DNA of 64,000 bases from NCBI RefSeq assembly GCF_021608185.1, contig NZ_JAKIHN010000005.1, positions 124,001 to 188,000 of the forward strand. Reading direction: 5' to 3'. This DNA comes from Flavobacterium anseongense. Lineage in GTDB: Bacteria > Bacteroidota > Bacteroidia > Flavobacteriales > Flavobacteriaceae. The translations under genes were made by a program, and so were the position numbers. Below the pieces are notes generated by a model. It was not told the DNA's origin. It worked only from the letters and a program-made list of their open reading frames with translations, and searched no databases. This document shows positions 35,087 through 44,062 of the stretch, piece after piece (position 1 is the stretch's first letter; every line of letters begins with the position of its first letter).

Positions 35087-36239
35087 GTATCCATTAGCAT
35101 CCTCTACTTGGGATGAAAAAGAAATAAACGCTATCCAATCTGTAATAGCCAAAGACATGTACACCATGGGCGAAAGCGTAAAACAGTTTGAAACTGATTT
35201 TGCCAAATTCGCAGGCTCAAAATATGCTGTTATGGTTAACTCGGGTTCATCGGCAAATTTATTAGCAGTTGGTGCGTTGTTTTATACCAAAAATCCAAAA
35301 TTAAAAAGAGGAGATGAAGTAATTGTTCCTGCGGTTTCGTGGTCAACTACTTATTATCCGTTGTATCAATACGGATTAAAATTAAAGTTTGTAGATGTTG
35401 ATTTGAATACGTTGAATTTTGATTTGGCCCAACTTGAAAAAGCGGTTACGAATAATACCAAAATGATTTTGGCCGTGAATTTATTAGGAAACCCCAATGA
35501 TTTTGATGCTATCAATAAAATCATTGCCGGTCGCGATATTCTTCTGATGGAAGACAATTGTGAATCGATGGGCGCAGAATACAAAGGGAAACAAGCAGGA
35601 ACTTTTGGAGTTCTTGGAACTTTTTCAACTTTCTATTCACATCATATGGCAACTATGGAAGGTGGAATTGTGGTAACTGATGACGAAGAGCTTTACCACG
35701 TATTGCTTTGCATCAGAGCTCATGGTTGGACAAGACATTTGCCAAAAGAGAACAAAGTTTCTAATAAAAGTGACGATTGGTTTGAAGAATCGTTTCGATT
35801 TATATTACCAGGCTACAACTTCAGACCTGTAGAAATGAGCGGCGCCATCGGAATTGAGCAGTTAAAAAAACTTCCTGATTTTCTGGAGAAAAGAAGAGAA
35901 AATGCTGTTTTATTTAATTCATTATTTGCCAATCATAAAGACTTTTATATCCAACAAGATATTGATAATAGCAGTTGGTTTGGCTTTAGTTTTATCATCA
36001 AACCTGAGTCTTCTTTGAAAAGAAGTGATGTAGTTAAAAAGCTTGAGGAAAATGGTATCGATTGCCGTCCAATTGTAACAGGTGATTTTACCAAAAATGA
36101 AGTGTTGAAATTCTTTGATTATGAGATTTTCGGAGAAATGAAAAATGCGCAATATTTAGATAAAAACGGATTTTTTGTAGGCAATCATCAAGTTCCGTTA
36201 ACCGAAGAAATCAAACATTTATATAACGTTTTATCTTAA
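35079..36239 (+). CDS. colD: GDP-4-keto-6-deoxymannose 3-dehydrase ColD
   Basis: This is an aminotransferase-fold, PLP-dependent enzyme of 386 residues from the ATG at 35079. The position normally held by the PLP lysine is His188 in FYSHHMATMEGG. This substitution is characteristic of ColD, which removes the 3-hydroxyl instead of transferring an amino group. The opening YPLASSTWDEKE, the MGESVKQFE segment, LMEDNCESMGA and RAHGWTRHLPK all follow the E. coli ColD sequence as I remember it, as does the length. The start overlaps the previous gene by eight bases. The pathway product would be GDP-L-colitose, a 3,6-dideoxy sugar of O-antigens. Confidence 0.88.
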   Translation: MIKYPLASSTWDEKEINAIQSVIAKDMYTMGESVKQFETDFAKFAGSKYAVMVNSGSSANLLAVGALFYTKNPKLKRGDEVIVPAVSWSTTYYPLYQYGLKLKFVDVDLNTLNFDLAQLEKAVTNNTKMILAVNLLGNPNDFDAINKIIAGRDILLMEDNCESMGAEYKGKQAGTFGVLGTFSTFYSHHMATMEGGIVVTDDEELYHVLLCIRAHGWTRHLPKENKVSNKSDDWFEESFRFILPGYNFRPVEMSGAIGIEQLKKLPDFLEKRRENAVLFNSLFANHKDFYIQQDIDNSSWFGFSFIIKPESSLKRSDVVKKLEENGIDCRPIVTGDFTKNEVLKFFDYEIFGEMKNAQYLDKNGFFVGNHQVPLTEEIKHLYNVLS

Positions 36240-36327
36240 TTCGATACTACACGAATGCCTGATTTGGCTATGTTCATAGATTTTTTTTCTTAATTAGGAA
36301 ATAATTATTTAACAATAATATTAATGT

Positions 36328-37485
36328 TTATAATTCAACAAATAATTTTTCAAAACTTTGAACATATTTCTCAATAGAAAACTCTTTAATTGCTCTATTA
36401 TAACCATTTTTGCCAAACTTTTCTCTTAATTCTTGATTTTCAATTAGTTTAGAAATAGCTTCTGCTAGATAGTTTTTATTATTAGGTTCAACTAAAATAC
36501 CAGTCTCATTATTTATTATTATTTCTGTTAATCCTCCATGATTAGAACCAATTACAGGCTTTTTTGCTAACATGGCTTCAACGGCAACAAGCCCGAAAGG
36601 CTCTGGCTCAATTGAAGGGACAACTGCAATATCAATACTTTGCCAAAATTTAAAGATTTCCTTCTGAAATGGGATTACTAAAACCCTATCAGCTAGTTGA
36701 TATTTTTGAATATCCCATTTTAAATCTTCTAAAAATCCATCCTGATTTGGAGGTGGTGAACCAATAAAAACCAGCTTAATATTTTGATGCTTATTTGACA
36801 AGGTATTAAAAACATTTAATAAAAGTTGCTGACCTTTCCATCGGCTAATTCTCCCTATCAACGCTATAACAATTTCGTTTGGTTTTGATTTAAAAAAGGT
36901 TTCTCGAATCGTTGTTATTTCATCTACTGATGCACTATTTTTAGGGAACTCAAGACCATTCCATATTACCCTTGATTTACTTGCAATCTTTGAATTAACA
37001 TTCCAAAAATTTTGCGTCGATATAGAATTATAAACAATTTTAGTAGTCGCTGAACTTTGAAGTAATCTACAAAATAATCGTGTGAAAATTTTAGGCGATT
37101 CAATTATTTCATGTACATGCCAAAGGTGTTTTATTTTTCGTTTTCGCGTATAAAAATGTCCTAATAAAACGGCTAATGTGTTAGAGTAAATTAAATCAAA
37201 TTGATATTTCTCATTTAAGTCATCAAGCGTTGCCACTCCGGATCTTATTTCCTTTAAAAATTTAAAAAGGTTTGTAGGAGTGAACATCTTACGGTATAAT
37301 TTCAAAACTGGAGCAACTATTACCTTGATGTTTTGCTTTTCCAATTCTTCTTTTAATGGCCCTTCATGTGGAATAATGACTATTGGATTAAACCTACTCT
37401 TATCAAGGTTTTTTAACAAAAGTAATAATGTTTTGTCTGAACCATATAAGTCTGACGATTGATGAATAAATAGAATGTTAATCAT
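36328..37485 (-). CDS. glycosyltransferase family 4
   Basis: The 385-residue GT-B enzyme opens with ILFIHQSSDLYGSDKTLLLL. The typical GT4 donor-site region is near residues 285-310 (PSIEPEPFGLVAVEAMLAKKPVIGSNHGGL) with the EX7E-like glutamates. It is the last gene of a three-gene minus-strand module (acyltransferase, polymerase, glycosyltransferase) and overlaps the preceding gene by eight bases. Sugar and linkage cannot be predicted. The 88-base gap to colD holds no clear terminator. Confidence 0.88.
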   Translation of the reverse strand: MINILFIHQSSDLYGSDKTLLLLLKNLDKSRFNPIVIIPHEGPLKEELEKQNIKVIVAPVLKLYRKMFTPTNLFKFLKEIRSGVATLDDLNEKYQFDLIYSNTLAVLLGHFYTRKRKIKHLWHVHEIIESPKIFTRLFCRLLQSSATTKIVYNSISTQNFWNVNSKIASKSRVIWNGLEFPKNSASVDEITTIRETFFKSKPNEIVIALIGRISRWKGQQLLLNVFNTLSNKHQNIKLVFIGSPPPNQDGFLEDLKWDIQKYQLADRVLVIPFQKEIFKFWQSIDIAVVPSIEPEPFGLVAVEAMLAKKPVIGSNHGGLTEIIINNETGILVEPNNKNYLAEAISKLIENQELREKFGKNGYNRAIKEFSIEKYVQSFEKLFVEL

Positions 37486-38728
37486 TTTTTAATTGGTTTA
37501 AGTGACTTTTAATAGCCATGCCTTTATAACAGATTATAGTTCCAATAAGTATGGATTTACTATCTAAAAGGTTATAAACACCCATAAACACCCAGTTTGA
37601 AAAAATTAAAAATATCCCTGTTCCTAAAAGCAGTAAATCAATATTTTGAATCAATTCACTTTCGGACTGGCTTTTCTTAAACAAGAGGTAAATTGTTATC
37701 AAGTAGATAAACAATCCTAATAAACCGGCTTTTAAAAATATTGTCATAAAGCCATTATGGAGTATGGAAATGTATCTAAGTTCCATGTCTCCTAGCCAAA
37801 CCTTTTGTTTTAAATCAATTTGTGACCCAATACCTTGACCAAATAAAAGTGATAAATATCCTTCTCTTGTCATTTGTCTTACAGTCATAATGTTTTCATA
37901 AGAGCGATAGTTATCATTAAAATCTTTCCAATCTTCCCTGTTTATCTTTGTTTTAAAGGCTTCAATAGGAGCGATTTTTATCTTATAAAGTAAGGCTTCT
38001 ATTCCATCACCATTTCTTTTGGGATTCATATTATAAATTATGGTATATCCAATGCCCGTCAAAATCAACACGGAAACTACAACTATTATTGATTTTTTAT
38101 TGACCTCGAAATATCCTTTCAATGCTAGAAATAATATGATAAATTGTATAAAATTTGTTCTCGCCAAATACATGAATACTGAAAACCCTATAATGCTCAT
38201 GAAAAAAAATGCTTTTTTTCGGGAAAAATTTAACTGAAATCTTTCATGAAATATTACTATTATTAAGGCATAGACTTCAAAATCACTAAAATAACCACCA
38301 AAAAATCTAATATCATTTACCGTAGTTGCTTTATAAAAAATAATGGCATGAAAAATTAAACTTAGATGAATAAGTGCAATGAAAAACCCCGTAAAAACAA
38401 TTGTTTTAAAGGCTATTAATGGAAACTTTTTGCATAATTGATACCCTACCAACAATCCTATAAAGGGTTTTGTCAGATAGGTGATATCTCTAATCACAAA
38501 ATAAAGTTGATGGCCTTTAAAAAAGTAAACTACTGTAGCTAATGCTAAAATTATAGCGAAACAAAGCAGTTGTTTTATGATGGTTATTGAATATACTTTC
38601 TGAATAGTAAAGAGGGCTGTGAGTGACCAAATAGCAAAGGTTAACTCATAATTATTCAAATAGGGAACATAAACACAAATAGCAAAAAGAATTTGATAAG
38701 GAAGTGCCTTTTTTATAACTGTTGCCAT
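37478..38728 (-). CDS. O-antigen polymerase-like membrane protein
   Basis: The 416-residue protein has about ten to eleven membrane helices. A loop near residues 260-310 contains RSYENIMTVRQMTREGY and GQGIGSQIDLKQKVW, followed by ILHNGFMTIFLKAGLLG. The HNG...GLLG pattern is typical of Wzy/WaaL proteins. The start ATG directly follows the stop of the acyltransferase gene (TAAATG). It is a candidate Wzy, the second of two such proteins in the locus. Confidence 0.75.
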   Translation of the reverse strand: MATVIKKALPYQILFAICVYVPYLNNYELTFAIWSLTALFTIQKVYSITIIKQLLCFAIILALATVVYFFKGHQLYFVIRDITYLTKPFIGLLVGYQLCKKFPLIAFKTIVFTGFFIALIHLSLIFHAIIFYKATTVNDIRFFGGYFSDFEVYALIIVIFHERFQLNFSRKKAFFFMSIIGFSVFMYLARTNFIQFIILFLALKGYFEVNKKSIIVVVSVLILTGIGYTIIYNMNPKRNGDGIEALLYKIKIAPIEAFKTKINREDWKDFNDNYRSYENIMTVRQMTREGYLSLLFGQGIGSQIDLKQKVWLGDMELRYISILHNGFMTIFLKAGLLGLFIYLITIYLLFKKSQSESELIQNIDLLLLGTGIFLIFSNWVFMGVYNLLDSKSILIGTIICYKGMAIKSHLNQLKND

Positions 38729-39406
38729 TTATTCTATGCTTTTTAAAACTTTTGCAGGAACTCCGCCAATAACAACATTGTCGGGGAAAACATCATTCAC
38801 AACAGCTCCGGCAGCTACAACAGAATTATTTCCAACAACACTACCGTCAAGAAAAGTGACTTTAGCTCCGACCCAAATATTGTTCCCGAGTTTAATCCCT
38901 TTTGAAGTAACTCCTTGTTGCCTTATTAGCTTTGAAGTTTCTGAAAAGTTATGGTTTTCCGAATGGAATGAAATATAAGAACCCATAATGACGTCGTCTC
39001 CGATTTCTATTCCTCCGGCTGCGCCAAAATGAGTATAATCACCAATTGCGGAATTGTTTCCCATTTTTAATCCTTTTCCATATTTGGACATATGACTAGT
39101 AGAAGTAAGCGTTGAAAAAGAGCCTATTTTAACGCAATCTCCAAGAATTATTTTTTCTGAAGAGAATCCGTCAATAACGCAATGTTTATCAATGGTAACG
39201 TTTTTTCCAAAAACTATATTTCGTGAATTTTGAATATTGGTATTATTCCCAATAAAAACTTTTTTTCCTGTTTTTAAATAACCTCTAACCAACATTAGGC
39301 CACGATTATAGAAAATTGAATACAGCAACTTATTAGGAATTCTATCATCTATCTGATAGGTTTTCCCTGTCTTGGCAAGCATTTTTTGGAAGAGTTTTTT
39401 AATCAT
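38729..39406 (-). CDS. left-handed beta-helix acetyltransferase (WcaF/CatB-like)
   Basis: The 225-residue protein is built of hexapeptide repeats. They appear as IGNNTNIQNSRNIVFGKNVTI, IGDYTHFGAAGGIEIG and the closing block LGNNIWVGAKVTFLDGSVVG, with VIGGVPAKVLK at the end. The catalytic-type His lies in SFHSENH. It probably O-acetylates a sugar of the repeat unit. A good -7 box is 26 bases upstream, and the next gene starts immediately after the stop. Confidence 0.88.
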   Translation of the reverse strand: MIKKLFQKMLAKTGKTYQIDDRIPNKLLYSIFYNRGLMLVRGYLKTGKKVFIGNNTNIQNSRNIVFGKNVTIDKHCVIDGFSSEKIILGDCVKIGSFSTLTSTSHMSKYGKGLKMGNNSAIGDYTHFGAAGGIEIGDDVIMGSYISFHSENHNFSETSKLIRQQGVTSKGIKLGNNIWVGAKVTFLDGSVVGNNSVVAAGAVVNDVFPDNVVIGGVPAKVLKSIE

Positions 39407-39431
39407 TCGAAAGCAAATTTTCTACAAACTT

Positions 39432-39439
39432 CAAAAATA
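39432..39439 (-). promoter_or_regulatory. -7 promoter box of the acetyltransferase-wzy-glycosyltransferase operon
   Basis: On the minus strand this reads TATTTTTG, an exact TAnnTTTG match. It lies between the wzx stop and the acetyltransferase ATG, so the three-gene module can be transcribed independently of wzx. Confidence 0.5.
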
Positions 39440-39448
39440 CAATAGTTT

Positions 39449-40711
39449 TTAACTTGTTCGAACAAATAAGTCTTTTTTAATGATACAGTAAAATATTATT
39501 GCTGTTATAATTTCGGTTATAATTAAGCCAATCAATACTCCTAAAACATTATAAAAAGGTGTAATTGCCGCAATAATAGCAAGACTTATTATTGTAATTA
39601 TCATAACTGTTTTTACATATTGTCTCTGTTTGTTCGAACCCAAAACCAATTGCTTCAATGGAATGGAAATGCTTTGAAGTATCGGAATTAAAATTGCTAC
39701 TTTTAGTAAATTGCTTATTTCTATAATCCCTTTTGGATTAAAATAGGCCACAATTTTCAATGAAAATAAAGCAATTATTATCATAGAGATAATAATGAAA
39801 ATGCCATTTAAACCGTTGTATATTTTCCAAAAACGTAGTGCTTCTTTTTTGCTTTTGTCTAGTAGGTAGCACACTCGAGGATAAACGAAATTGAAAAATA
39901 ACAAGAGATACGTTTTAAAAATCACTATAATTTGATCAATAATTTTGTATTGACCAGCCATCGTATTACCTCCAAAAAAGCTAATTAAAACAATAGGAGA
40001 ATACATTTGAAGCGAAACAAATATTTGTGACGAAAAAATAGAGAAGTTATGTTTTATCATTTCTTGTACTTCACTTCTTTTTAAATTAGAAAATGAAAAC
40101 GAATATTTATAGACAATGTAGAACCAAGTAATTCCGTTAGCAGCTATCATTCCTATTCCCCAAATAAGATTACTGTATATATAATCGCCGGGTGTTTTTA
40201 AAAACAGAAAAACACCCGCGAGATAAATTACTTTTGAAAGTATGTTTAATATTGTTATCCATTTAAAATTCTCAATGCCCTGCAAAAACCAGGAGGGATT
40301 AATGAATTGACCGATAACCATTGATAAACTTAAAAAGAAAAGTGCTTTTTCTTTACTGAAATACGGAATAAAATAAAATAAAATTGAAACCAAAAGTAAC
40401 ATTGCCAAAAGTAAAATGAATTTGGCTGTGTAAGTCGTAATGAAAACGCTTTCTAATTTATTGTTGTTTTCTCTATTAACAGCGACATCCTTTACGCCAA
40501 CAATCTCCGAACCATAATCAATAAAGACCATGATAAAAAAAGCAAGAGCCATCCCAACACCAATTTTTCCATACCCTTCTTCACCGCATATTAATACAAT
40601 ATAAGGCACAACAAGTAAGGGTGTTATTAAATTAAACCCTTGCCCAATACCATAAACCAATAAGTTGGCACTCTGTTTGTTTTTAAATATGTAAAGAATT
40701 TTATTTAACAA
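39449..40711 (-). CDS. wzx: O-unit flippase Wzx
   Basis: This is a 420-residue polysaccharide export protein of the MOP/MATE superfamily with about twelve membrane helices. It opens with LLVYGIGQGFNLITPLLVVP, the usual first helix of Wzx. It should flip the lipid-linked repeat unit to the periplasm. No ATG is available near the beginning. The best start is TTG at 40711, only 24 bases after the terminator hairpin of the lipoprotein gene, so its own promoter is not evident. Confidence 0.85.
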   Translation of the reverse strand: MLNKILYIFKNKQSANLLVYGIGQGFNLITPLLVVPYIVLICGEEGYGKIGVGMALAFFIMVFIDYGSEIVGVKDVAVNRENNNKLESVFITTYTAKFILLLAMLLLVSILFYFIPYFSKEKALFFLSLSMVIGQFINPSWFLQGIENFKWITILNILSKVIYLAGVFLFLKTPGDYIYSNLIWGIGMIAANGITWFYIVYKYSFSFSNLKRSEVQEMIKHNFSIFSSQIFVSLQMYSPIVLISFFGGNTMAGQYKIIDQIIVIFKTYLLLFFNFVYPRVCYLLDKSKKEALRFWKIYNGLNGIFIIISMIIIALFSLKIVAYFNPKGIIEISNLLKVAILIPILQSISIPLKQLVLGSNKQRQYVKTVMIITIISLAIIAAITPFYNVLGVLIGLIITEIITAIIFYCIIKKDLFVRTS

Positions 40712-40734
40712 TAAATGGAATGGTTTTAAAATAA

Positions 40735-40767
40735 AAAACTACAAATTGATGCTCAATTTGTAGTTTT
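40735..40767 (-). terminator. bidirectional-type terminator after the lipoprotein gene
   Basis: AAAACTACAAATTGA and TCAATTTGTAGTTTT form a perfect 15-bp stem with a three-base loop, flanked by A and T runs. It lies 20 bases after the lipoprotein stop and so most likely ends that transcript. It also sits directly before the wzx start. Confidence 0.85.
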
Positions 40768-40787
40768 TTATGTATTTGTAATATAAA

Positions 40788-41330
40788 TTATTGTGCTAAT
40801 TTCTCGATTTCCTGTCTTAAAATACTTTGAGGATACAAAGAAGGATTTTGTCTAACGCCATCTTTTACGATTGGTTTAACTATTCCCGTAGTAGCATCAA
40901 ATGTACACGTATTTTCATCCGGTCTAAAAAACGCCGCCATTTCAGTTCCCATTATTTGTCGCGTCTTATCTTTATATTCTAAAATTATAGCTTTTAAAAT
41001 GATGTCTGTCTGTTCTGGCTTTATTCCAAGGTCTATTCTCAATGCTGTTGGGAAAACTTCTTCTGGTAATTCAAAATCAACTGATTGTTCAATTTCACTT
41101 CCTTTAATTGCTTTCCATATTCCTTTTTCTCCAAAATTTATTGTTCCATCTTCGGTATATAATAAGCAAAAATCATCATTTACTTTTGCTGAAAATTTTA
41201 ATGTTACTTTAAATGGTTTAATTGTATTTTGCGCCTCTGTTGCCTCTTCTGATTTATCAGTAGTTTTATCCTTACACCCAACTATACAAAAGAAACAAAA
41301 AAACAGAATGAGTAAATGATTGTATTTCAT
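40788..41330 (-). CDS. putative lipoprotein, unknown function
   Basis: The 180-residue protein has a lipoprotein signal peptide (LLILFFCFFCIVGC) with the modified Cys at residue 19. A Thr/Glu/Lys linker and a compact globular domain follow. I do not recognise the family. The mature part contains KVNDDFCLLYTEDG and GIKPEQTDIILKAI. It is monocistronic, with a strong terminator behind it, and diverges from the GtrII-like gene. Its place inside the polysaccharide locus may be incidental. Confidence 0.75.
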   Translation of the reverse strand: MKYNHLLILFFCFFCIVGCKDKTTDKSEEATEAQNTIKPFKVTLKFSAKVNDDFCLLYTEDGTINFGEKGIWKAIKGSEIEQSVDFELPEEVFPTALRIDLGIKPEQTDIILKAIILEYKDKTRQIMGTEMAAFFRPDENTCTFDATTGIVKPIVKDGVRQNPSLYPQSILRQEIEKLAQ

Positions 41331-41425
41331 AATCTAGTAAAATTTATTTGCAAATTAAACAATATTATTAATAGAATGCAACTTTAATTATTATTTTTAC
41401 GCAAAAATTAAAACCTGTTTTGAGT

Positions 41426-42931
41426 ATGACTGATTCGTTAAAAAAAGAATTTGAAAACAACTTTAAAATGTATTCTTATACATTTTTATTGTCAATAATA
41501 GCTTACGGTTTTGCGCTTTCAAATTATACTCTTAGCGTAGACAACGAAATCCCAATATTGTCTGATTTCGGAATGGATATGGGTAGATGGGGACAAAACT
41601 TAATAGTGTACCATCTTTTTAAAGGTCATTTACAATATTTCTCCTTACTTTTAAGTTTGTTTTTATTTAGTTTAGCGGCGGTTCGATTGGCTAAACTATT
41701 TAGGTTTGAAGGCATTTCTGCTTATTTCTTTTGCGGATTATTCGTTACTTTTCCTCAAATAGCTTATGAGGTTGTTTTTGGCATGATGGCAGTTATTGGA
41801 GGATTAGGAATTCTCCTGTCTGTATTAACTGTGGAATTATTTATAAAAGGATTAAATTCTGAAGCGATGACAAGAAAAATATTATTTTTTTCATCGGGAG
41901 TTTTGATAACCGTATTTGCAATTTCTTTATATCAGGCATTCATAATAGTTCTTGCTACACTTTGTGTTATTCTCTTTTTCCAAAGCACTTTTGAAGAATC
42001 ATTTAATCTAAAATCTGAGATAAAAAGATTATTGTTTAAAGGAATCTTACTGATAATTTCATTCATTTTATATTATTTTTCAGTAAAAATAATTTGCCCG
42101 CCGATGGAGAACAGTGCTTATCTTTCTTCCTTCGTGTCAGGTGGAGAATCTAATAATAATCATTTTTTTGATTTTTGTTCCATTTGGTTTAAAAACCTTA
42201 GCGGAGGTTTTTATTACGGAGAAAGATTATTTGGTATTGCACTACTATTAAGCCTGTTTTTATTTATTCGCTTTTTCATCAATAAAAAGGTTGCTCTAAT
42301 TCGTTTTCTATCCTTATTATTAGTGCTTTTTTTACCTTTTATGATGTCCATAGCCATAACTAATGGTTATCATCCACCACGTCTGTATGTAGCGTCTAAT
42401 CTTGTTTTTGCCTTCGTTATCGTTTTTTCACTGGATTATCTTAAAATAAATCTAACCGCCATTAGCAAAACACTAGTGGTCTTGATAGCTGTTATTAATA
42501 TTTACTTTATTACAAACCTTTTTCTTACTGCCAATAAAATTTACAACCACGACAAAAGAATAGCTGAAAAAATAGACAATACAATACAAACTAAATATCC
42601 TGATTTTTTTACAACAGAGAAAAATATTTACTTTTATGGCTATTTCCCTTATGAATATCATCAAAAATTTAGATTAGAGAAAAGTGAAGTTTTTGGTGGC
42701 TCAATTTTCAATTGGGGGAATTCAGCGGATAATTATAGAATAGTCAATTTCTTCGAGAAATCTGATATTGCTGAATATAAAATGATTGATACCAAAGAGA
42801 AACTTGATTTAGTAAAAGATTCTATTGCTAAAATGCCGACATGGCCAAATCATGAATCGGTTAAAATGTTCAACGGTATTGTTGTTGTTAAGCTAGGACA
42901 GGAAAAGGGGGCAAAATTATATTTTGAATAA
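41426..42931 (+). CDS. GtrII-like glucosyltransferase membrane protein
   Basis: The 501-residue protein has about eleven membrane helices. An early extracytoplasmic loop holds the acidic DNEIPIL and GMDMGRWGQN, as in GtrII-type glucosyltransferases that decorate O-antigen in the periplasm from a polyprenyl-linked sugar. The C-terminal 100 residues are soluble. The GT2 gene at 44.7-45.7 kb resembles GtrB and could supply the lipid-linked donor. The ATG at 41426 is preferred to a TTG two codons before. It converges on wecE with six bases between stops. Confidence 0.7.
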   Translation: MTDSLKKEFENNFKMYSYTFLLSIIAYGFALSNYTLSVDNEIPILSDFGMDMGRWGQNLIVYHLFKGHLQYFSLLLSLFLFSLAAVRLAKLFRFEGISAYFFCGLFVTFPQIAYEVVFGMMAVIGGLGILLSVLTVELFIKGLNSEAMTRKILFFSSGVLITVFAISLYQAFIIVLATLCVILFFQSTFEESFNLKSEIKRLLFKGILLIISFILYYFSVKIICPPMENSAYLSSFVSGGESNNNHFFDFCSIWFKNLSGGFYYGERLFGIALLLSLFLFIRFFINKKVALIRFLSLLLVLFLPFMMSIAITNGYHPPRLYVASNLVFAFVIVFSLDYLKINLTAISKTLVVLIAVINIYFITNLFLTANKIYNHDKRIAEKIDNTIQTKYPDFFTTEKNIYFYGYFPYEYHQKFRLEKSEVFGGSIFNWGNSADNYRIVNFFEKSDIAEYKMIDTKEKLDLVKDSIAKMPTWPNHESVKMFNGIVVVKLGQEKGAKLYFE

Positions 42932-42937
42932 TTTAGT

Positions 42938-44062
42938 CTAGTTATCTATTATAGCGTTTATCACTTTTTGACTGTCTAATTCGAAAAACAATGGTAATCG
43001 TACCAAACAATCCGTAAACCTATCCGTTTCCGGCAATTCTCCTCCTTGATGTTTAGAGAGATAGAATGGACTTGTATGTAAGCTGATGTAATGAAACACC
43101 GCCAAAATTTCGTTCTCTTTTAAGTGAGCCAACAACTTTGTTCTTTGTTCTAAATTTTTACAAACCAAATAAAACATGTGGGCATTATTGGTTGCATAGT
43201 CTGGAGTTAAGGGTAATTCTATTTCGTTTTTCTGTGCCCAATCATTTAAACTATTAAAATAATTATTCCAGATTTCTTTTCTTTTAGCCTGGATTTTTTC
43301 AAGATTTTCGAGTTGCGCCCACAAGAATGCAGCAATAATTTCCGAAGGTAAAAAGGAGCTCCCAATGTCAACCCAACCATATTTATCCACTTCTCCCCTA
43401 AAAAATGAAGACCTATTCGTTCCTTTTTCCCAAATTATTTCCGCTCTGTCAATAAATTTATCATCATTAATGGCTAATAATCCGCCTTCCCCCGAAATGA
43501 TGTTTTTGGTTTCGTGAAAAGAAAAAGCAGCCAAATGACCAATAGAACCCAATGCTTTTTTAATACCGTTTTTGCCTGTATAATAGCTGTCAACGGCTTG
43601 AGCGGCATCTTCTATTACATACAAATCATGTTTTGCTGCGATATTCATTATGGCATCCATTTCGCAGGCAACTCCGGCATAATGCACCGGAACAATAGCT
43701 TTAGTTTTTGCCGTAATTAATGATTCTATTTTGGTTTCATCAATATTGGGATGATCTTTTCTGCTATCCGCAAAAATTATTTTTGCCCCTCTTAAAACAA
43801 AGGCATTCGCAGTAGAAACAAATGTATAGGACGGCATAATAACCTCATCACCTTCCTTGATGTCTATTAAAATCGCAGCCATTTCCAAGGCATCTGTACA
43901 AGAAGTCGTTAGCAGTGCTTTTTTTATGCCATAATTCGATTCGAAGAAATTTTGACATTTTTTAGTAAAGTGCCCGTTTCCGGATATTTTTCCGGATTTA
44001 ACGGCTTCTTCAATATAAGCTATTTCGTTACCCGTTAAATAGGGTTTGTTAAATGGTATCAT
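42938..44062 (-). CDS. wecE: dTDP-4-amino-4,6-dideoxygalactose transaminase
   Basis: This PLP enzyme makes dTDP-Fuc4N from dTDP-4-keto-6-deoxyglucose. The 374-residue protein follows E. coli WecE closely: IPFNKPYLTGNE, SGNGHFTKKCQ, MPSYTFVSTANAFVLRGAKI, HYAGVACEMD and REKGTNRS-like KGTNRSSFFRG. The PLP lysine is present in SFHETKNIISGEGG, unlike in the colD gene. The ATG at 44062 is chosen because it matches the family start and overlaps wecD by 14 bases. It ends the Wzz/dTDP-sugar operon. Confidence 0.94.
   Translation of the reverse strand: MIPFNKPYLTGNEIAYIEEAVKSGKISGNGHFTKKCQNFFESNYGIKKALLTTSCTDALEMAAILIDIKEGDEVIMPSYTFVSTANAFVLRGAKIIFADSRKDHPNIDETKIESLITAKTKAIVPVHYAGVACEMDAIMNIAAKHDLYVIEDAAQAVDSYYTGKNGIKKALGSIGHLAAFSFHETKNIISGEGGLLAINDDKFIDRAEIIWEKGTNRSSFFRGEVDKYGWVDIGSSFLPSEIIAAFLWAQLENLEKIQAKRKEIWNNYFNSLNDWAQKNEIELPLTPDYATNNAHMFYLVCKNLEQRTKLLAHLKENEILAVFHYISLHTSPFYLSKHQGGELPETDRFTDCLVRLPLFFELDSQKVINAIIDN

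Noticed and set aside
36240-36327. Terminator between colD and the converging glycosyltransferase gene
   Set aside because: Only very short inverted repeats are present (three to four base pairs), too weak to call.
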